This document shows positions 15,808 to 25,348 of a DNA stretch of 64,000 nucleotides, in pieces. Numbering within the stretch: position 1 is the stretch's first letter; the number at the start of each line of letters is the position of its first letter. A model generated the notes under the pieces. The model was not told the origin of the DNA and made no database searches. It saw only the letters and a program-made list of their open reading frames with translations. Where the stretch lies: assembly GCF_000821305.1 (NCBI RefSeq), contig NZ_CCXK01000017.1, positions 808,159-872,158 on the forward strand, written 5' to 3'. A program made the position numbers and the translations under genes. The DNA is from Clostridium culturomicium (GTDB lineage Bacteria > Bacillota > Clostridia > Clostridiales > Clostridiaceae).

Positions 15808-17770
15808 AATGAATAAGTTTACGCTCTTGGCCTTTGAAGAGAACAAAAAAGTATTACTTGAAAAGTTCCAATCTTTTGAAAATGTACAGTTTGTTGATGC
15901 TTTTAATGAAGAAGAGAGCGAACAGTTGAGTAAATTAATTAAAGATAATTCTAGTAACGAAGCTCAAAAAATTGAAGAGGATTTATCTAAAGTAAAATTT
16001 ATAATTGAAACTCTGACTCCCTTTGCTAAAAAAGATAATATGATTAAGGGATTAAAAGAAGGCAGAAAGAGTTATACCTTCAAAGAATTATCTGAAATTA
16101 AGAAGAATTCAGATTGGCAGGAGCTGTATCAGGAGTTAAAGAAAAAAGATAGTGAAATTAACTCCAACAAAAATCATATATCTAAATTTAAAAGTAGTAT
16201 TGAAGAGCTTACTCCTTGGACAAAATTAGATGTGCCAGTATCAAGCTTTAAAAAATTAAGTTCTACAAAAGCTTTCTTAGGAATGGTACCACAAGGATTA
16301 GTGGAATCATTAAGCTTAGAACTCAATGAAAAATATGATAACTGCTATTTTGAGAATTTAGGTACAAAAGGCAAGGATATTTATATTATTGTTATAACAC
16401 CAAATGAACATATTTCTGAAATAGAAAAAACTCTTAAATCCTTTAATTACAGCAAGGTAGAAATCCACTGTGAAGGAATCCCATTGGATGTAATAAGAGA
16501 GTATGAAGAAAAAATAAAAACTATATCTGAAAATAATAAAAAAATCGAACTGGAAATGAAACAGTTTGTTGATAAGCTAGAAGATATTAAAGCTGTATAT
16601 GAGGTTTATAGCAGTGAACTTCTAAGAATAAACTCAACAGATAGATTCTTAAGAAGCGAAAACATAGTAGCTATGGAAGGATATTATCCTACAGAAACTC
16701 AAAATGAGTTTGAAAGAATACTCAAAGAAGCCTTAGGAGAAAACTACTATCTAGAAACTAAAGCTGCTGATGGAGATGATGTTCCGGTTCAGTTAAAAAA
16801 CAATTCGGTGGTTGAGGCTTTTGAAAGCATTACAACAATGTATAGCGTGCCTAAATATAAAGAAATAGATCCAACACCGCTATTTGCACCGTTTTATATT
16901 TTATTCTTTGGTATGATGCTTTCAGATGCTGGATATGGAGCTATCATGGTTATCGGAACTGCAATTGCACTAAAATTCTTCAATCTTGAAGATGATATGA
17001 GAAAATCTATTAAGATGTTTTTATACTTAGGTATCTCAACCGTTTTCTGGGGTGTAATGTATGGAAGTTATTTTGGAGATTTTCTTGAAAAATTCATCCC
17101 AAAATTGAAGCCGCTTTGGATGAAACCAGATAAAGATGTTGCTCTTCTAATGATAGTAGCTGTAGCTCTTGGTTTAATTCAAATATTCATCGGACTAGGA
17201 ATTAAAGCCTACATGCAGATTAGAGATAAGGATTACTTCGGAGCCTTCTCAGATGTATTTTTATGGTACGTAACACTTATTGGATTAATGTTATGGGGCG
17301 GAAGTGCCTTTGGTTTAGCTCTTCCAGCTGTAGTAGTAACTGTAGCGAAATATGCCGCAATCCTTTCAATGGTTGGTATCGTTCTTACTAATGGACGTCA
17401 TGAAGCTTCTTGGGGGGCTAGACTTGGTCAAGGATTCTATTCTCTATATGGAATTACTTCCTATGTAGGAGACTTAGTTTCATACACTAGACTTGCAGCC
17501 TTGGGACTTGCAACAGGATTTATATCTTATGCATTTAATATCATGGTTAACATGGTATCTACCAATATCTTTACAACAATATTATTTGGAGTGCTTATAT
17601 TCTTAGTCGGACATGTATTTAACTTATTTATTAATGCCCTTGGTGCTTATGTTCATACATGTAGATTACAATATCTAGAATACTTCGGTAAGTTCTATGA
17701 AGGTGGAGGTAATGCCTTCGAACCTTTAAAATACAACTCAAAATACTTTAAAGTAGTAAATAAAAGATAA
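15794..17770 (+). CDS. ntpI: V-type ATPase subunit I (membrane stator subunit a)
   Basis: A 658-residue protein with a soluble N-terminal half (about 1-350) and seven or eight TM segments in the C-terminal half, starting near PTPLFAPFYILFFGMMLSDAGYGAIMV. This is the subunit a/I architecture that forms the two ion half-channels beside the K ring and connects to the peripheral stalks. The essential Arg is expected in the penultimate TM region; SYTRLAALGLATGFI (about 563-577) fits that position. ATG 15794 overlaps the previous gene; an ATG at 15809 is the alternative. Confidence 0.9.
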   Translation: MAIVKMNKFTLLAFEENKKVLLEKFQSFENVQFVDAFNEEESEQLSKLIKDNSSNEAQKIEEDLSKVKFIIETLTPFAKKDNMIKGLKEGRKSYTFKELSEIKKNSDWQELYQELKKKDSEINSNKNHISKFKSSIEELTPWTKLDVPVSSFKKLSSTKAFLGMVPQGLVESLSLELNEKYDNCYFENLGTKGKDIYIIVITPNEHISEIEKTLKSFNYSKVEIHCEGIPLDVIREYEEKIKTISENNKKIELEMKQFVDKLEDIKAVYEVYSSELLRINSTDRFLRSENIVAMEGYYPTETQNEFERILKEALGENYYLETKAADGDDVPVQLKNNSVVEAFESITTMYSVPKYKEIDPTPLFAPFYILFFGMMLSDAGYGAIMVIGTAIALKFFNLEDDMRKSIKMFLYLGISTVFWGVMYGSYFGDFLEKFIPKLKPLWMKPDKDVALLMIVAVALGLIQIFIGLGIKAYMQIRDKDYFGAFSDVFLWYVTLIGLMLWGGSAFGLALPAVVVTVAKYAAILSMVGIVLTNGRHEASWGARLGQGFYSLYGITSYVGDLVSYTRLAALGLATGFISYAFNIMVNMVSTNIFTTILFGVLIFLVGHVFNLFINALGAYVHTCRLQYLEYFGKFYEGGGNAFEPLKYNSKYFKVVNKR

Positions 17771-17791
17771 AATTTAGGAGGAAATTATATT

Positions 17792-18256
17792 ATGATGGAA
17801 TTTTTAACACAATATGGTGGAATAACACTTGGAGCAATGGGAGTAGCACTTGCAGCGGCTCTTCCTGGAATCGGATCTGCTAGAGGAGTTGGTCTAGTTG
17901 GTGAAGCAGCAACAGGACTTTTAGCTGAAGAGCCAGAGAAATTTGGTAAAGCCCTAATTCTTGAATTACTTCCAGGTACACAAGGTTTATACGGATTCGT
18001 TATAGCATTATTAGTATCTTTACAACTTTCTACAGCTACAACTTTAGCTGAAGGCGCATATTTATTCGCAGCTTGTCTTCCAATAGCATTTGCAGGTTGG
18101 AAATCAGCTATAGCTCAAGCTAAGACTGCTGCAGCTGCAGTTCAAATCCTAGCAAAAAGACCAGAGCACAATACTAAAGGTATCATCTTAACAGTAATGG
18201 TTGAGACTTATGCACTTTTAGGATTCGTTATGTCTCTTCTACTAGTAATGAAATAA
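17792..18256 (+). CDS. ntpK: V-type ATPase subunit K (proteolipid, rotor ring)
   Basis: A 154-residue, four-TM proteolipid made of two fused hairpins (GIGSARGVGLVGEAA in the first). The residues that bind Na+ in the E. hirae ring (L61, T64, Q65, Q110, E139) have counterparts here at L60, T63, Q64, Q109 and E138, so this pump is predicted to carry Na+. An additional acidic residue, E58, sits in ALILELLPGTQ where I recall Gln in E. hirae. AGGAGG precedes the ATG, appropriate for a subunit needed in about ten copies. An ATG one codon later is also possible. Confidence 0.92.
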   Translation: MMEFLTQYGGITLGAMGVALAAALPGIGSARGVGLVGEAATGLLAEEPEKFGKALILELLPGTQGLYGFVIALLVSLQLSTATTLAEGAYLFAACLPIAFAGWKSAIAQAKTAAAAVQILAKRPEHNTKGIILTVMVETYALLGFVMSLLLVMK

Positions 18257-18280
18257 GCTTTAATTAAGGAAGTGATAAAT

Positions 18281-18883
18281 ATGTCTAATTTAGATAATCT
18301 TACTTCTAAAATTATTAGTGATGCAGAAGTAAAGAAAAAAGAAATATTAAATGATGCCAATGCCAAAGCAGATATCATTATTAAAAATAAAATAGAGGAA
18401 GCGAATAAAAAAGCTTCTTCTATTTTACAAAAAGCAGAATTAGAAAGTGTAACTATTAAAGAAAGAGTCACTTCTAAAACTGAACTTGAAATTAGAAATA
18501 AAAAGCTTGCTGCTAAGCAGGAAATTATTGAAAAAGTATTTGAAAAAGCAAAAATTAAACTTCAAGCTATGAGTTCAGAAAAACTTGGAGAATTTATCAA
18601 AAATTCAATTATGAATTTAAATATTGATGGCGATGAAGAAATAATTCTAAATGTTAATGATAGAGGAAGACTTCCTGTAACATTTTTAGAGGATATAAAT
18701 GAAGAGCTAAAAGCTAAGGGCAAATTAGGAAATCTTACTTTTGGTCATAGAGACTATGCCATCGATGGTGGCTTTGTATTGAGTAAAAATGGGATAGAAA
18801 TTAACAACTCATTCACAGAGCTTGTAAATTCCTTAAAATATGACTTAGAATACGAAGTTGGAAATATATTATTTGCAGAATAA
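18281..18883 (+). CDS. ntpE: V-type ATPase subunit E (peripheral stalk)
   Basis: A 200-residue protein with a long N-terminal helix (LTSKIISDAEVKKKEILNDA) and a compact C-terminal domain ending in GGFVLSKNGIEINNSF, as expected for subunit E, which forms the stalk with the G/H-type subunit and binds the catalytic head. ATG 18281 follows AAGGAAGTG; the in-frame GTG at 18272 lies inside that site and was rejected. It sits 24 bases after ntpK and 15 before ntpC. Confidence 0.88.
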   Translation: MSNLDNLTSKIISDAEVKKKEILNDANAKADIIIKNKIEEANKKASSILQKAELESVTIKERVTSKTELEIRNKKLAAKQEIIEKVFEKAKIKLQAMSSEKLGEFIKNSIMNLNIDGDEEIILNVNDRGRLPVTFLEDINEELKAKGKLGNLTFGHRDYAIDGGFVLSKNGIEINNSFTELVNSLKYDLEYEVGNILFAE

Positions 18884-18898
18884 TAAGGAGGTATTTGA

Positions 18899-19900
18899 AT
18901 GGACAGAATGGATTTTACCCATGCTGTAGCTCGTTTAAGAGTAATGGAAAAAAGACTCCTTGATAAGAATAAGGTTGAAAGATTATTAGATTCAAATGGG
19001 GCAGAGGAAGTACTTAGAATCCTTCAAGAAACCGTATATGGTGAAGGAATAAATAATATAGAATCTGCTTACGAGTATGAGAAGGTTCTTAAAGAGGAGC
19101 TAGTTAACCTTTATGATAGTTTAAATAAAATATCTCCAGTAAAAGATGTGATTGATATTATGAGCATGAGATATGATTATCATAATATCAAGGTTCTAAT
19201 TAAAGCCAAAGCACTTGGTAAGGATTTATCAAATATACTTATACCTATAGGAACAATTCCTCTTGATACATTAAAAAACAGTATATCAACAGGAGAGTTA
19301 AAACCTTTAGGAAAATATGTTGCTGATGCAATAAAAGACATAGAGTTAAAATTTGGGGAAAGTAAAGATCCTCAAGTAATTGATGTTTTATTAGATAAAT
19401 ACATGTTTAATAGTATGCTTTCTAAAGCTAAGGAAATGAATATTGATTACATCACTAGATACGTTCTTGAATCTATAGATATTACCAATATTAAAACTAT
19501 GCTTAGAGTGAAGAAACAGAATAAGGATGGAAGATTCTTAGAGGCTGTTTTAATTCCAAATGGAACTATTAAAGAAAGCTTATACCTAGAAGGATTAAAT
19601 GATTCTTTAGAGAACTTTATAGCTAAGATATCAAGAACTGAGTATTCTAAAGTACTTAGCTCAATTCTTGAAGAGTATTCAGCTTCAGGTAATATTTCAT
19701 CATTAGATGCACTTTATGATAATTATATTATGAATCATGCCAAGGATGCTAAAAGAGTAAATTTTGGTCCAGAACCAATTATCGCATATATTATTGCAAA
19801 GGAAACTGAGATAAAAATCATTAGAATAATAATGGTTGGCAAAATTAATAATGTGAGCACAGAGATTATAAGAGAAAGGTTGCGTGATCTCTATGTATAA
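18899..19900 (+). CDS. ntpC: V-type ATPase subunit C (subunit d)
   Basis: A 333-residue, mostly helical protein of the V/A-ATPase subunit C family (equivalent to eukaryotic subunit d), which caps the K ring and links it to the central shaft. Family-like segments include VARLRVMEKRLLDKNKVERLL, MRYDYHNIKVLIKAK and the C-terminal AKETEIKIIRIIMVGKINNVS. The start at ATG 18899 has AAGGAGGT just upstream. Its stop lies eight bases inside the next gene. Confidence 0.88.
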   Translation: MDRMDFTHAVARLRVMEKRLLDKNKVERLLDSNGAEEVLRILQETVYGEGINNIESAYEYEKVLKEELVNLYDSLNKISPVKDVIDIMSMRYDYHNIKVLIKAKALGKDLSNILIPIGTIPLDTLKNSISTGELKPLGKYVADAIKDIELKFGESKDPQVIDVLLDKYMFNSMLSKAKEMNIDYITRYVLESIDITNIKTMLRVKKQNKDGRFLEAVLIPNGTIKESLYLEGLNDSLENFIAKISRTEYSKVLSSILEEYSASGNISSLDALYDNYIMNHAKDAKRVNFGPEPIIAYIIAKETEIKIIRIIMVGKINNVSTEIIRERLRDLYV

Positions 19901-20201
19901 GATAGGTGTAGTTGGAGATAAAGATTCAATACTAGCATTCAAAGCCTTAGGTATCGATGTTTATCCAGCAGTTGAAGCAGAAGAAGCAAAAAAAATTATA
20001 GATAAAATGGCATATAATAATTATGCAGTAATATTCCTGACAGAACAGCTAGCACAACACTTAGATGAAACAATTGAGAGATATAACAAAATGCTTGTGC
20101 CTGCAATAATTCTAATTCCAAGTAACCAAGGTACATTAAATATTGGTAAACAGAGAATTAGTGATTACGTAGAAAAAGCTGTAGGGGTAAATATCTTATA
20201 G
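19893..20201 (+). CDS. ntpG: V-type ATPase subunit F (central shaft)
   Basis: A 103-residue protein with the characteristic opening MYKIGVVGDKDSILAFKALG and AVIFLTEQLAQHLDE, as in subunit F (NtpG in E. hirae), which joins subunit D in the central rotor shaft. ATG 19893 overlaps the end of ntpC by eight bases. A GTG nine bases earlier is in frame, but the family N-terminus favours the ATG. Confidence 0.88.
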   Translation: MYKIGVVGDKDSILAFKALGIDVYPAVEAEEAKKIIDKMAYNNYAVIFLTEQLAQHLDETIERYNKMLVPAIILIPSNQGTLNIGKQRISDYVEKAVGVNIL

Positions 20202-20219
20202 AAAGGTAGGGAACTTAAC

Positions 20220-21995
20220 TTGAAGAATGGTACGATTGTAAAAGTTTCTGGTCCATTAGTTGTTGCTAAGGACATGGAAAATGCAAATATATTTGACGTT
20301 GTTAAGGTTGGAGAAAAAGGCCTTATTGGCGAAATCATTGAAATGAGAGGAGATAAGGCTTCTATCCAAGTTTATGAAGAAACTTCTGGTATAGGACCTG
20401 GAGACCCAGTAGTAACAACTGGAGAGCCTCTAAGCATAGAGCTTGGACCAGGGCTTATAGAGGCAATGTTTGATGGAATTCAAAGACCTCTTAATGCTAT
20501 GCAAAAAGCTGCTAATTCACATTTCTTAAAAAGAGGAATAGCAGTAACCTCTCTAGATAGATCTAGAGTATGGGACTTTAAACCTACAGTAAGTGTAGGT
20601 GACTTTGTTGAACCAGGTGATGTAATTGGTACAGTTCAAGAAACTGCAGTAGTATTACATAAAATCATGGTTCCATACGGAGTTAAAGGAACCATAAAAG
20701 AAATTAAATCAGGTGAATTCACTGTTATTGATACAGTATGTGTTGTTGAAACTGAAAAAGGTTTAAAAGAGTTACCAATGATGCAAAAATGGCCTGCAAG
20801 AAAAGGTAGACCATATGCGCAAAAGTTAAAACCAATCGAGCCAATGGTAACAGGTCAAAGAGTTATTGATACTTTCTTCCCAGTTGCTAAGGGGGGAGCG
20901 GCTGCAGTTCCAGGTCCATTCGGAGCAGGAAAAACAGTTGTTCAGCACCAAATAGCTAAATGGGGAGATACTGAGATAGTTGTATACGTTGGATGTGGAG
21001 AGCGTGGAAACGAGATGACAGACGTTCTTAATGAGTTCCCAGAGCTTAAAGACCCAAAAACTGGCGAGAGCTTAATGAAGAGAACTGTTCTTATCGCAAA
21101 TACATCTAACATGCCGGTTGCTGCTCGTGAAGCTTGTATTTACACAGGAATCACAATTGCAGAATACTTCAGAGATATGGGATACTCTGTGTCAATCATG
21201 GCTGACTCAACTTCAAGATGGGCCGAGGCACTTAGAGAAATGTCTGGTAGACTTGAAGAAATGCCTGGAGACGAAGGATACCCAGCTTATCTTGGATCAA
21301 GACTTGCTGATTATTACGAAAGAGCAGGTAAGGTTATATGTTTAGGAAAGGATGGTAGACAAGGTGCAGTTACTGCTATCGGAGCCGTATCACCTCCAGG
21401 AGGAGATATGTCTGAACCAGTTACTCAATCTACTCTAAGAATAGTTAAAGTATTCTGGGGACTAGATGCACAGCTTGCATATAAACGTCACTTCCCATCA
21501 ATCAACTGGTTAAATTCATATTCTTTATATGTTGACTCAATTGGCGAATGGATGGACGAAGATGTTGCATCAGACTGGTCTTCTTTAAGAATAGAAGCAA
21601 TGGCTATTCTACAAGAAGAATCTGGACTTGATGAAATCGTAAGATTAGTTGGTATTGATGCACTATCTGAAAAAGACAGATTAAAGCTAGAAGTTGCTAA
21701 ATCACTTAGAGAAGACTACTTACAACAAAATGCATTCCATGAAGTTGATACTTACGCATCTTTAGAAAAGCAATATAAAATGCTTAAGTTAATACTTTTA
21801 TTTAAAAAGGAAGCTGAAAGAGCTTTAGATTCTGGCGTTTACCTAAATAAGATTTTATCTTTAAAGGTTAGAGATAGAATTGCTAGAAGTAAATATATAC
21901 CAGAAGAAAACATCAACACTATTGACCAGATAGCTGATGAGTTAGTAGAAGAAATCAATCAGTTAATAAGCGAAGGAGGGGTTCTAGATGCTTAA
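20220..21995 (+). CDS. ntpA: V-type ATPase catalytic subunit A
   Basis: The 591-residue catalytic subunit, which hydrolyses (or makes) ATP in the V1 head. The P-loop is GPFGAGKT at 232-239; ADSTSRWAEALREMSGRL follows, as does the non-homologous insertion (about 115-200) that distinguishes A from F-type beta subunits. The start is TTG 20220 (TTGAAGAATGGT), with AGGTAGGG upstream. The next gene begins eight bases before its stop. Subunits A and B form the alternating hexamer. Confidence 0.95.
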   Translation: MKNGTIVKVSGPLVVAKDMENANIFDVVKVGEKGLIGEIIEMRGDKASIQVYEETSGIGPGDPVVTTGEPLSIELGPGLIEAMFDGIQRPLNAMQKAANSHFLKRGIAVTSLDRSRVWDFKPTVSVGDFVEPGDVIGTVQETAVVLHKIMVPYGVKGTIKEIKSGEFTVIDTVCVVETEKGLKELPMMQKWPARKGRPYAQKLKPIEPMVTGQRVIDTFFPVAKGGAAAVPGPFGAGKTVVQHQIAKWGDTEIVVYVGCGERGNEMTDVLNEFPELKDPKTGESLMKRTVLIANTSNMPVAAREACIYTGITIAEYFRDMGYSVSIMADSTSRWAEALREMSGRLEEMPGDEGYPAYLGSRLADYYERAGKVICLGKDGRQGAVTAIGAVSPPGGDMSEPVTQSTLRIVKVFWGLDAQLAYKRHFPSINWLNSYSLYVDSIGEWMDEDVASDWSSLRIEAMAILQEESGLDEIVRLVGIDALSEKDRLKLEVAKSLREDYLQQNAFHEVDTYASLEKQYKMLKLILLFKKEAERALDSGVYLNKILSLKVRDRIARSKYIPEENINTIDQIADELVEEINQLISEGGVLDA

Positions 21996-23370
21996 GGAAT
22001 ATAGAACAGTTACAGAAGTTGTAGGACCTTTGATGGTTGTTGAAGGTGTTGAAGGTGTTAAGTACGACGAATTAGTTGAAATAGAATTACAAACTGGTGA
22101 AAAAAGAAGAGGTAAGGTTCTTGAACTTAATGGTTCTAAGGCAATGGTTCAGCTTTTTGAAGGTTCTACTGGAATCAACTTAAAGGGAACTAAGGTTAAA
22201 TTCCTTGGAAGACCTCTTGAACTAGGTGTATCTGAAGATATGCTTGGAAGAATCTTTGATGGAATGGGACGTCCAAAGGATGGAGGTCCAGCAATCATTG
22301 CTGAAAAGAGAGTTGACATAAACGGTGAGCCAATAAACCCTGTTTCAAGAGATTATCCGTCAGAGTTTATTCAAACAGGAATATCTGCCATTGACGGTCT
22401 TAATACTCTAGTTAGAGGACAGAAGTTACCTGTATTCTCTGGATCAGGACTTCCACACGCTCAGCTTGCAGCTCAAATAGCTCGTCAAGCAAAGGTTTTA
22501 AATTCTGACTCTAAGTTTGCCGTTGTTTTCGCAGCTATCGGTATTACCTTCGAGGAAGCTGAATTCTTCGTTGATGAATTCAAGAAAACAGGAGCAATCG
22601 ATAAATCAGTTTTATTCATGAACCTAGCTTCTGACCCAGCTATCGAGAGAATAGCTACTCCAAGAATGGCTCTTACTGCTGCTGAATTCCTTGCCTATGA
22701 AAAAGGAATGCACGTACTAGTTATTATGACAGATATCACAAACTACGCAGAGGCACTAAGAGAAGTATCTGCTGCTAGAAAAGAGGTTCCAGGAAGAAGA
22801 GGATATCCTGGTTACTTATATACAGACTTATCTACATTATACGAAAGAGCTGGAAGATTAAAAGGCAAAGAAGGATCAATCACTCAGATTCCAATCCTTA
22901 CAATGCCTGAAGATGATAAAACACACCCAATTCCAGACTTAACTGGATATATCACAGAGGGTCAGATAATTCTATCAAGAGAGTTATATCAAAGAGGTAT
23001 AATGCCTCCAATAGACGTTCTACCTTCATTATCAAGACTTAAAGATAAAGGTATTGGTAGAGGAAAAACCAGAGAAGACCATGCTGATACAATGAACCAA
23101 TTATTCTCTGCATATGCCCAAGGTAAGCAGGCAAAAGAATTATCAGCAATCCTTGGAGAATCTGCTCTTTCTGATGCAGACAAGAAATTTGCTAAGTTTG
23201 CTGAAGCATTTGAAAATCAATATGTTTCTCAAGGCTTTACTACAGACAGAACTATAGAAGAAACTTTAACTCTTGGATGGGACCTTCTAACTATTCTTCC
23301 TGTTACAGAGCTTAAGAGAATTAGAGATGAATACCTTGAGAAGTATATGCCTAAGGGAGATGAGGCTTAA
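21988..23370 (+). CDS. ntpB: V-type ATPase subunit B
   Basis: The 460-residue non-catalytic nucleotide-binding subunit that alternates with A. Recognisable segments are LGRPLELGVSEDMLGRIFDG, SGSGLPHAQLAAQIARQA (in place of a true P-loop), TDITNYAEALREVSAARKEV and the late VLPSLSRLKDKGIG. ATG 21988 overlaps ntpA by eight bases with an in-gene GGAGGGG site before it, so the two proteins are probably made in equal amounts through coupled translation. Confidence 0.95.
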   Translation: MLKEYRTVTEVVGPLMVVEGVEGVKYDELVEIELQTGEKRRGKVLELNGSKAMVQLFEGSTGINLKGTKVKFLGRPLELGVSEDMLGRIFDGMGRPKDGGPAIIAEKRVDINGEPINPVSRDYPSEFIQTGISAIDGLNTLVRGQKLPVFSGSGLPHAQLAAQIARQAKVLNSDSKFAVVFAAIGITFEEAEFFVDEFKKTGAIDKSVLFMNLASDPAIERIATPRMALTAAEFLAYEKGMHVLVIMTDITNYAEALREVSAARKEVPGRRGYPGYLYTDLSTLYERAGRLKGKEGSITQIPILTMPEDDKTHPIPDLTGYITEGQIILSRELYQRGIMPPIDVLPSLSRLKDKGIGRGKTREDHADTMNQLFSAYAQGKQAKELSAILGESALSDADKKFAKFAEAFENQYVSQGFTTDRTIEETLTLGWDLLTILPVTELKRIRDEYLEKYMPKGDEA

Positions 23371-23373
23371 TCT

Positions 23374-24036
23374 ATGGCAAAGTTAAATGTTAACCCTACT
23401 AGGATGGAGTTATCTAAACTTAAAAAGAGATTAGTAACTGCAACTAGAGGCCATAAGCTTTTAAAAGATAAGCAAGATGAGTTAATGAGAAGATTCATTG
23501 AGCTTGTAAAATATAATAATAAGCTTCGTGATGAAGTTGAAGGAAAACTGCAGGGTGCTTTTAAGGATTTCTTAATGGCATCAGCAGCCATCTCACCTGA
23601 ATTCTTAGAGGAAGCAATTTCTTATCCAAAGGAAAGCATTTCTCTAGAGTTATCAGAGAAAAACATTATGAGTGTTAACGTACCTGTAATGAATTTCGTA
23701 AGAAAAATGGATGGTGATCCAGGAAGCATATATCCTTATGGTTTCTATAGCACTTCTTCAGAACTTGACGGTTCCATTGAACAATTATACTCAATTCTTC
23801 CAAAGCTTCTTGAGCTTGCTGAAGTAGAAAAATCCTGCCAGCTAATGGCTGATGAAATTGAGAAAACAAGAAGAAGAGTTAATGCACTAGAATATATGAC
23901 TATTCCACAGCTTCAAGAAACAATTAAGTATATTAAAATGAAGCTTGATGAAAATGAAAGAGGAGCCCTTAGCCGTCTGATGAAGGTTAAAGATATGATG
24001 GAGAAGGCTCAAGCTGCCGCAGAGCAGGCACAATAA
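23374..24036 (+). CDS. ntpD: V-type ATPase subunit D (central shaft)
   Basis: A 220-residue coiled-coil protein with the family opening NPTRMELSKLKKRLVTATRGHKLLKDKQDELMR and closing RRRVNALEYMTIPQLQETIKYIKMKLDE. Subunit D is the rotating axle inside the A3B3 head. It follows ntpB by three bases and is the last gene of the operon; two terminators follow. Confidence 0.93.
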   Translation: MAKLNVNPTRMELSKLKKRLVTATRGHKLLKDKQDELMRRFIELVKYNNKLRDEVEGKLQGAFKDFLMASAAISPEFLEEAISYPKESISLELSEKNIMSVNVPVMNFVRKMDGDPGSIYPYGFYSTSSELDGSIEQLYSILPKLLELAEVEKSCQLMADEIEKTRRRVNALEYMTIPQLQETIKYIKMKLDENERGALSRLMKVKDMMEKAQAAAEQAQ

Positions 24037-24041
24037 ACTCA

Positions 24042-24106
24042 AAAAAGTAAAAGGCTTTTACTTTTTCAAAGCACCTTAGCTTTCAATGGTTAAGGTGCTT
24101 TTACTT
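24042..24106 (+). terminator. Tandem terminators after the V-ATPase operon
   Basis: First a 12-bp A/T-rich stem (24042-24053 with 24055-24066), then a perfect 11-bp stem AAAGCACCTTA (24068-24078) with 24091-24101 followed by a T-rich tail. Confidence 0.8.
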
Positions 24107-24214
24107 TTGAACTAACTATTTACACATATTTTTCGTATTATCTTGTACAAGTAGCTCAATTCTGTTGTATAATGTAGAAGTTACTTAACGAAAGAGAAAA
24201 CTTGGAGGTTATTT

Positions 24215-24751
24215 ATGAATAAGGAAATAATTAATTTTGATTCTGCTAAAATTAAAAAGAATCTTATATTGAGCGGAGTTATGGTAGTATTCAGCATATA
24301 TTTACTACTTAAATCCACCATTAATTATAATGGTATATATGTAATAATTGGAGTTGTTGGATCACTAATCTTTTTACCAAAGTTTATCTTTGCAGCTACA
24401 GTGAAAATGCAAAATAGGACATTTCTTATAATCAATAAAGAAGGTATAGAAGATAAATCTGAATTGTATAGTATCGGTATTATGAAATGGAATGATATAC
24501 AGGAGATAAATATAAAAGGCAAGAACTCTAACAAAGCAGTAGAGATTCAGCTTAAGAATATGAATGAAATCATGACTAAAATGCCTTGGTATAAAAGATT
24601 TATGCTTAGAGTAAGCAAAATGACAAGAAATTCATCTGTATATATAAACTTTGATTACAGTGAATATACCCTTGAAGAAGCAATTAAAATCTTAGATAAG
24701 AATACAAGACAGTACATGAGAAGAAAAGTTCAATATAAATCTATATATTAA
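24215..24751 (+). CDS. STM3941-like small membrane protein (PH-like domain)
   Basis: A 178-residue protein with two TM segments (about 14-32 and 42-62) followed by a soluble domain containing NKEGIEDKSELYSIGIMKWNDIQEINI. That pattern (G-I-x-D-K-S then a Trp-Asn/Asp-Asp-I strand) is seen in the STM3941 family and in bacterial PH-like membrane proteins. No enzymatic motif is visible. It is preceded by CTTGGAGG and stands between the V-ATPase terminators and its own terminator. Confidence 0.6.
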   Translation: MNKEIINFDSAKIKKNLILSGVMVVFSIYLLLKSTINYNGIYVIIGVVGSLIFLPKFIFAATVKMQNRTFLIINKEGIEDKSELYSIGIMKWNDIQEINIKGKNSNKAVEIQLKNMNEIMTKMPWYKRFMLRVSKMTRNSSVYINFDYSEYTLEEAIKILDKNTRQYMRRKVQYKSIY

Positions 24752-24779
24752 TAGCACTTAAAATATAATAGTAAATGTG

Positions 24780-24812
24780 AAAGCTAGGATGAATTTATCT
24801 TAGCTTTTTATA
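24780..24812 (+). terminator. Rho-independent terminator
   Basis: AAAGCTAGGAT (24780-24790) pairs with ATCTTAGCTTT (24797-24807) with one mismatch; a T-rich tail follows. Confidence 0.65.
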
Positions 24813-25009
24813 TTATTTAATTTATTAAATAAATCTTATAAACAAAAAAATTTGCCTTCACAAATATATATATATGGTAAAATAATTATAATAGAAGTTT
24901 CTTAAAAATCATTTATGTTTATCATTAGTAACAATAATAATATTGCATTTTAAAAACTTAAGGAATAAAAATCATATAAATATAGGTTAAAGATAAGAGG
25001 GGGACAACA

Positions 25010-25275
25010 CTGAGTATTATTGAGGTGAATTCACTTTATAAAACCTATTATTTTTTATCCTAACAACAAGTTATTCTAATACAGTCTATTATTTTAAGCA
25101 GCACATTATATTACTAAATGCAAATATGCATATTATTTGTATAAGATCGCAAATATGTAATAGATTTTTGAGTGTTACATTAATTGATTTGTTGCTAGGT
25201 TTAATTGATAGTTATGAAGGAACCATATCATTGTTAAGCAGTAAGTTTATATATGAAATTATAAGTACAAAATGA
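25010..25275 (+). pseudogene. Decayed ABC transporter ATP-binding gene
   Basis: Behind an AGAGGGGG site the sequence reads (L)SIIEVNSLYKTYY, the standard first strand of an ABC ATPase, and stops at a TAA at 25061. About 115 bases later, in another frame, LIDLLLGLIDSYEGTISLL resembles the helix and strand that follow the Walker A loop (LLxxLxGLxxxxxGxI). The Walker A motif and the whole C-terminal two thirds are missing, and the initiator is now CTG. Together with the flanking AT-rich sequence this fills the 597-base gap between 24752 and 25348. A weak promoter-like extended -10 (TGGTAAAAT, 24875-24883) lies upstream. The assignment rests on short matches. Confidence 0.45.
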
Positions 25276-25348
25276 AACTAAACAAATTCAATTTGTAAAG
25301 AAGATTAAATAAACAATATTTATAGTTCATAATCAGGAGGCTAATAGG

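Noticed and set aside
21118..21345. 75-codon plus-strand frame inside ntpA
   Set aside because: It is out of frame within a highly conserved catalytic subunit gene and has no supporting signals.
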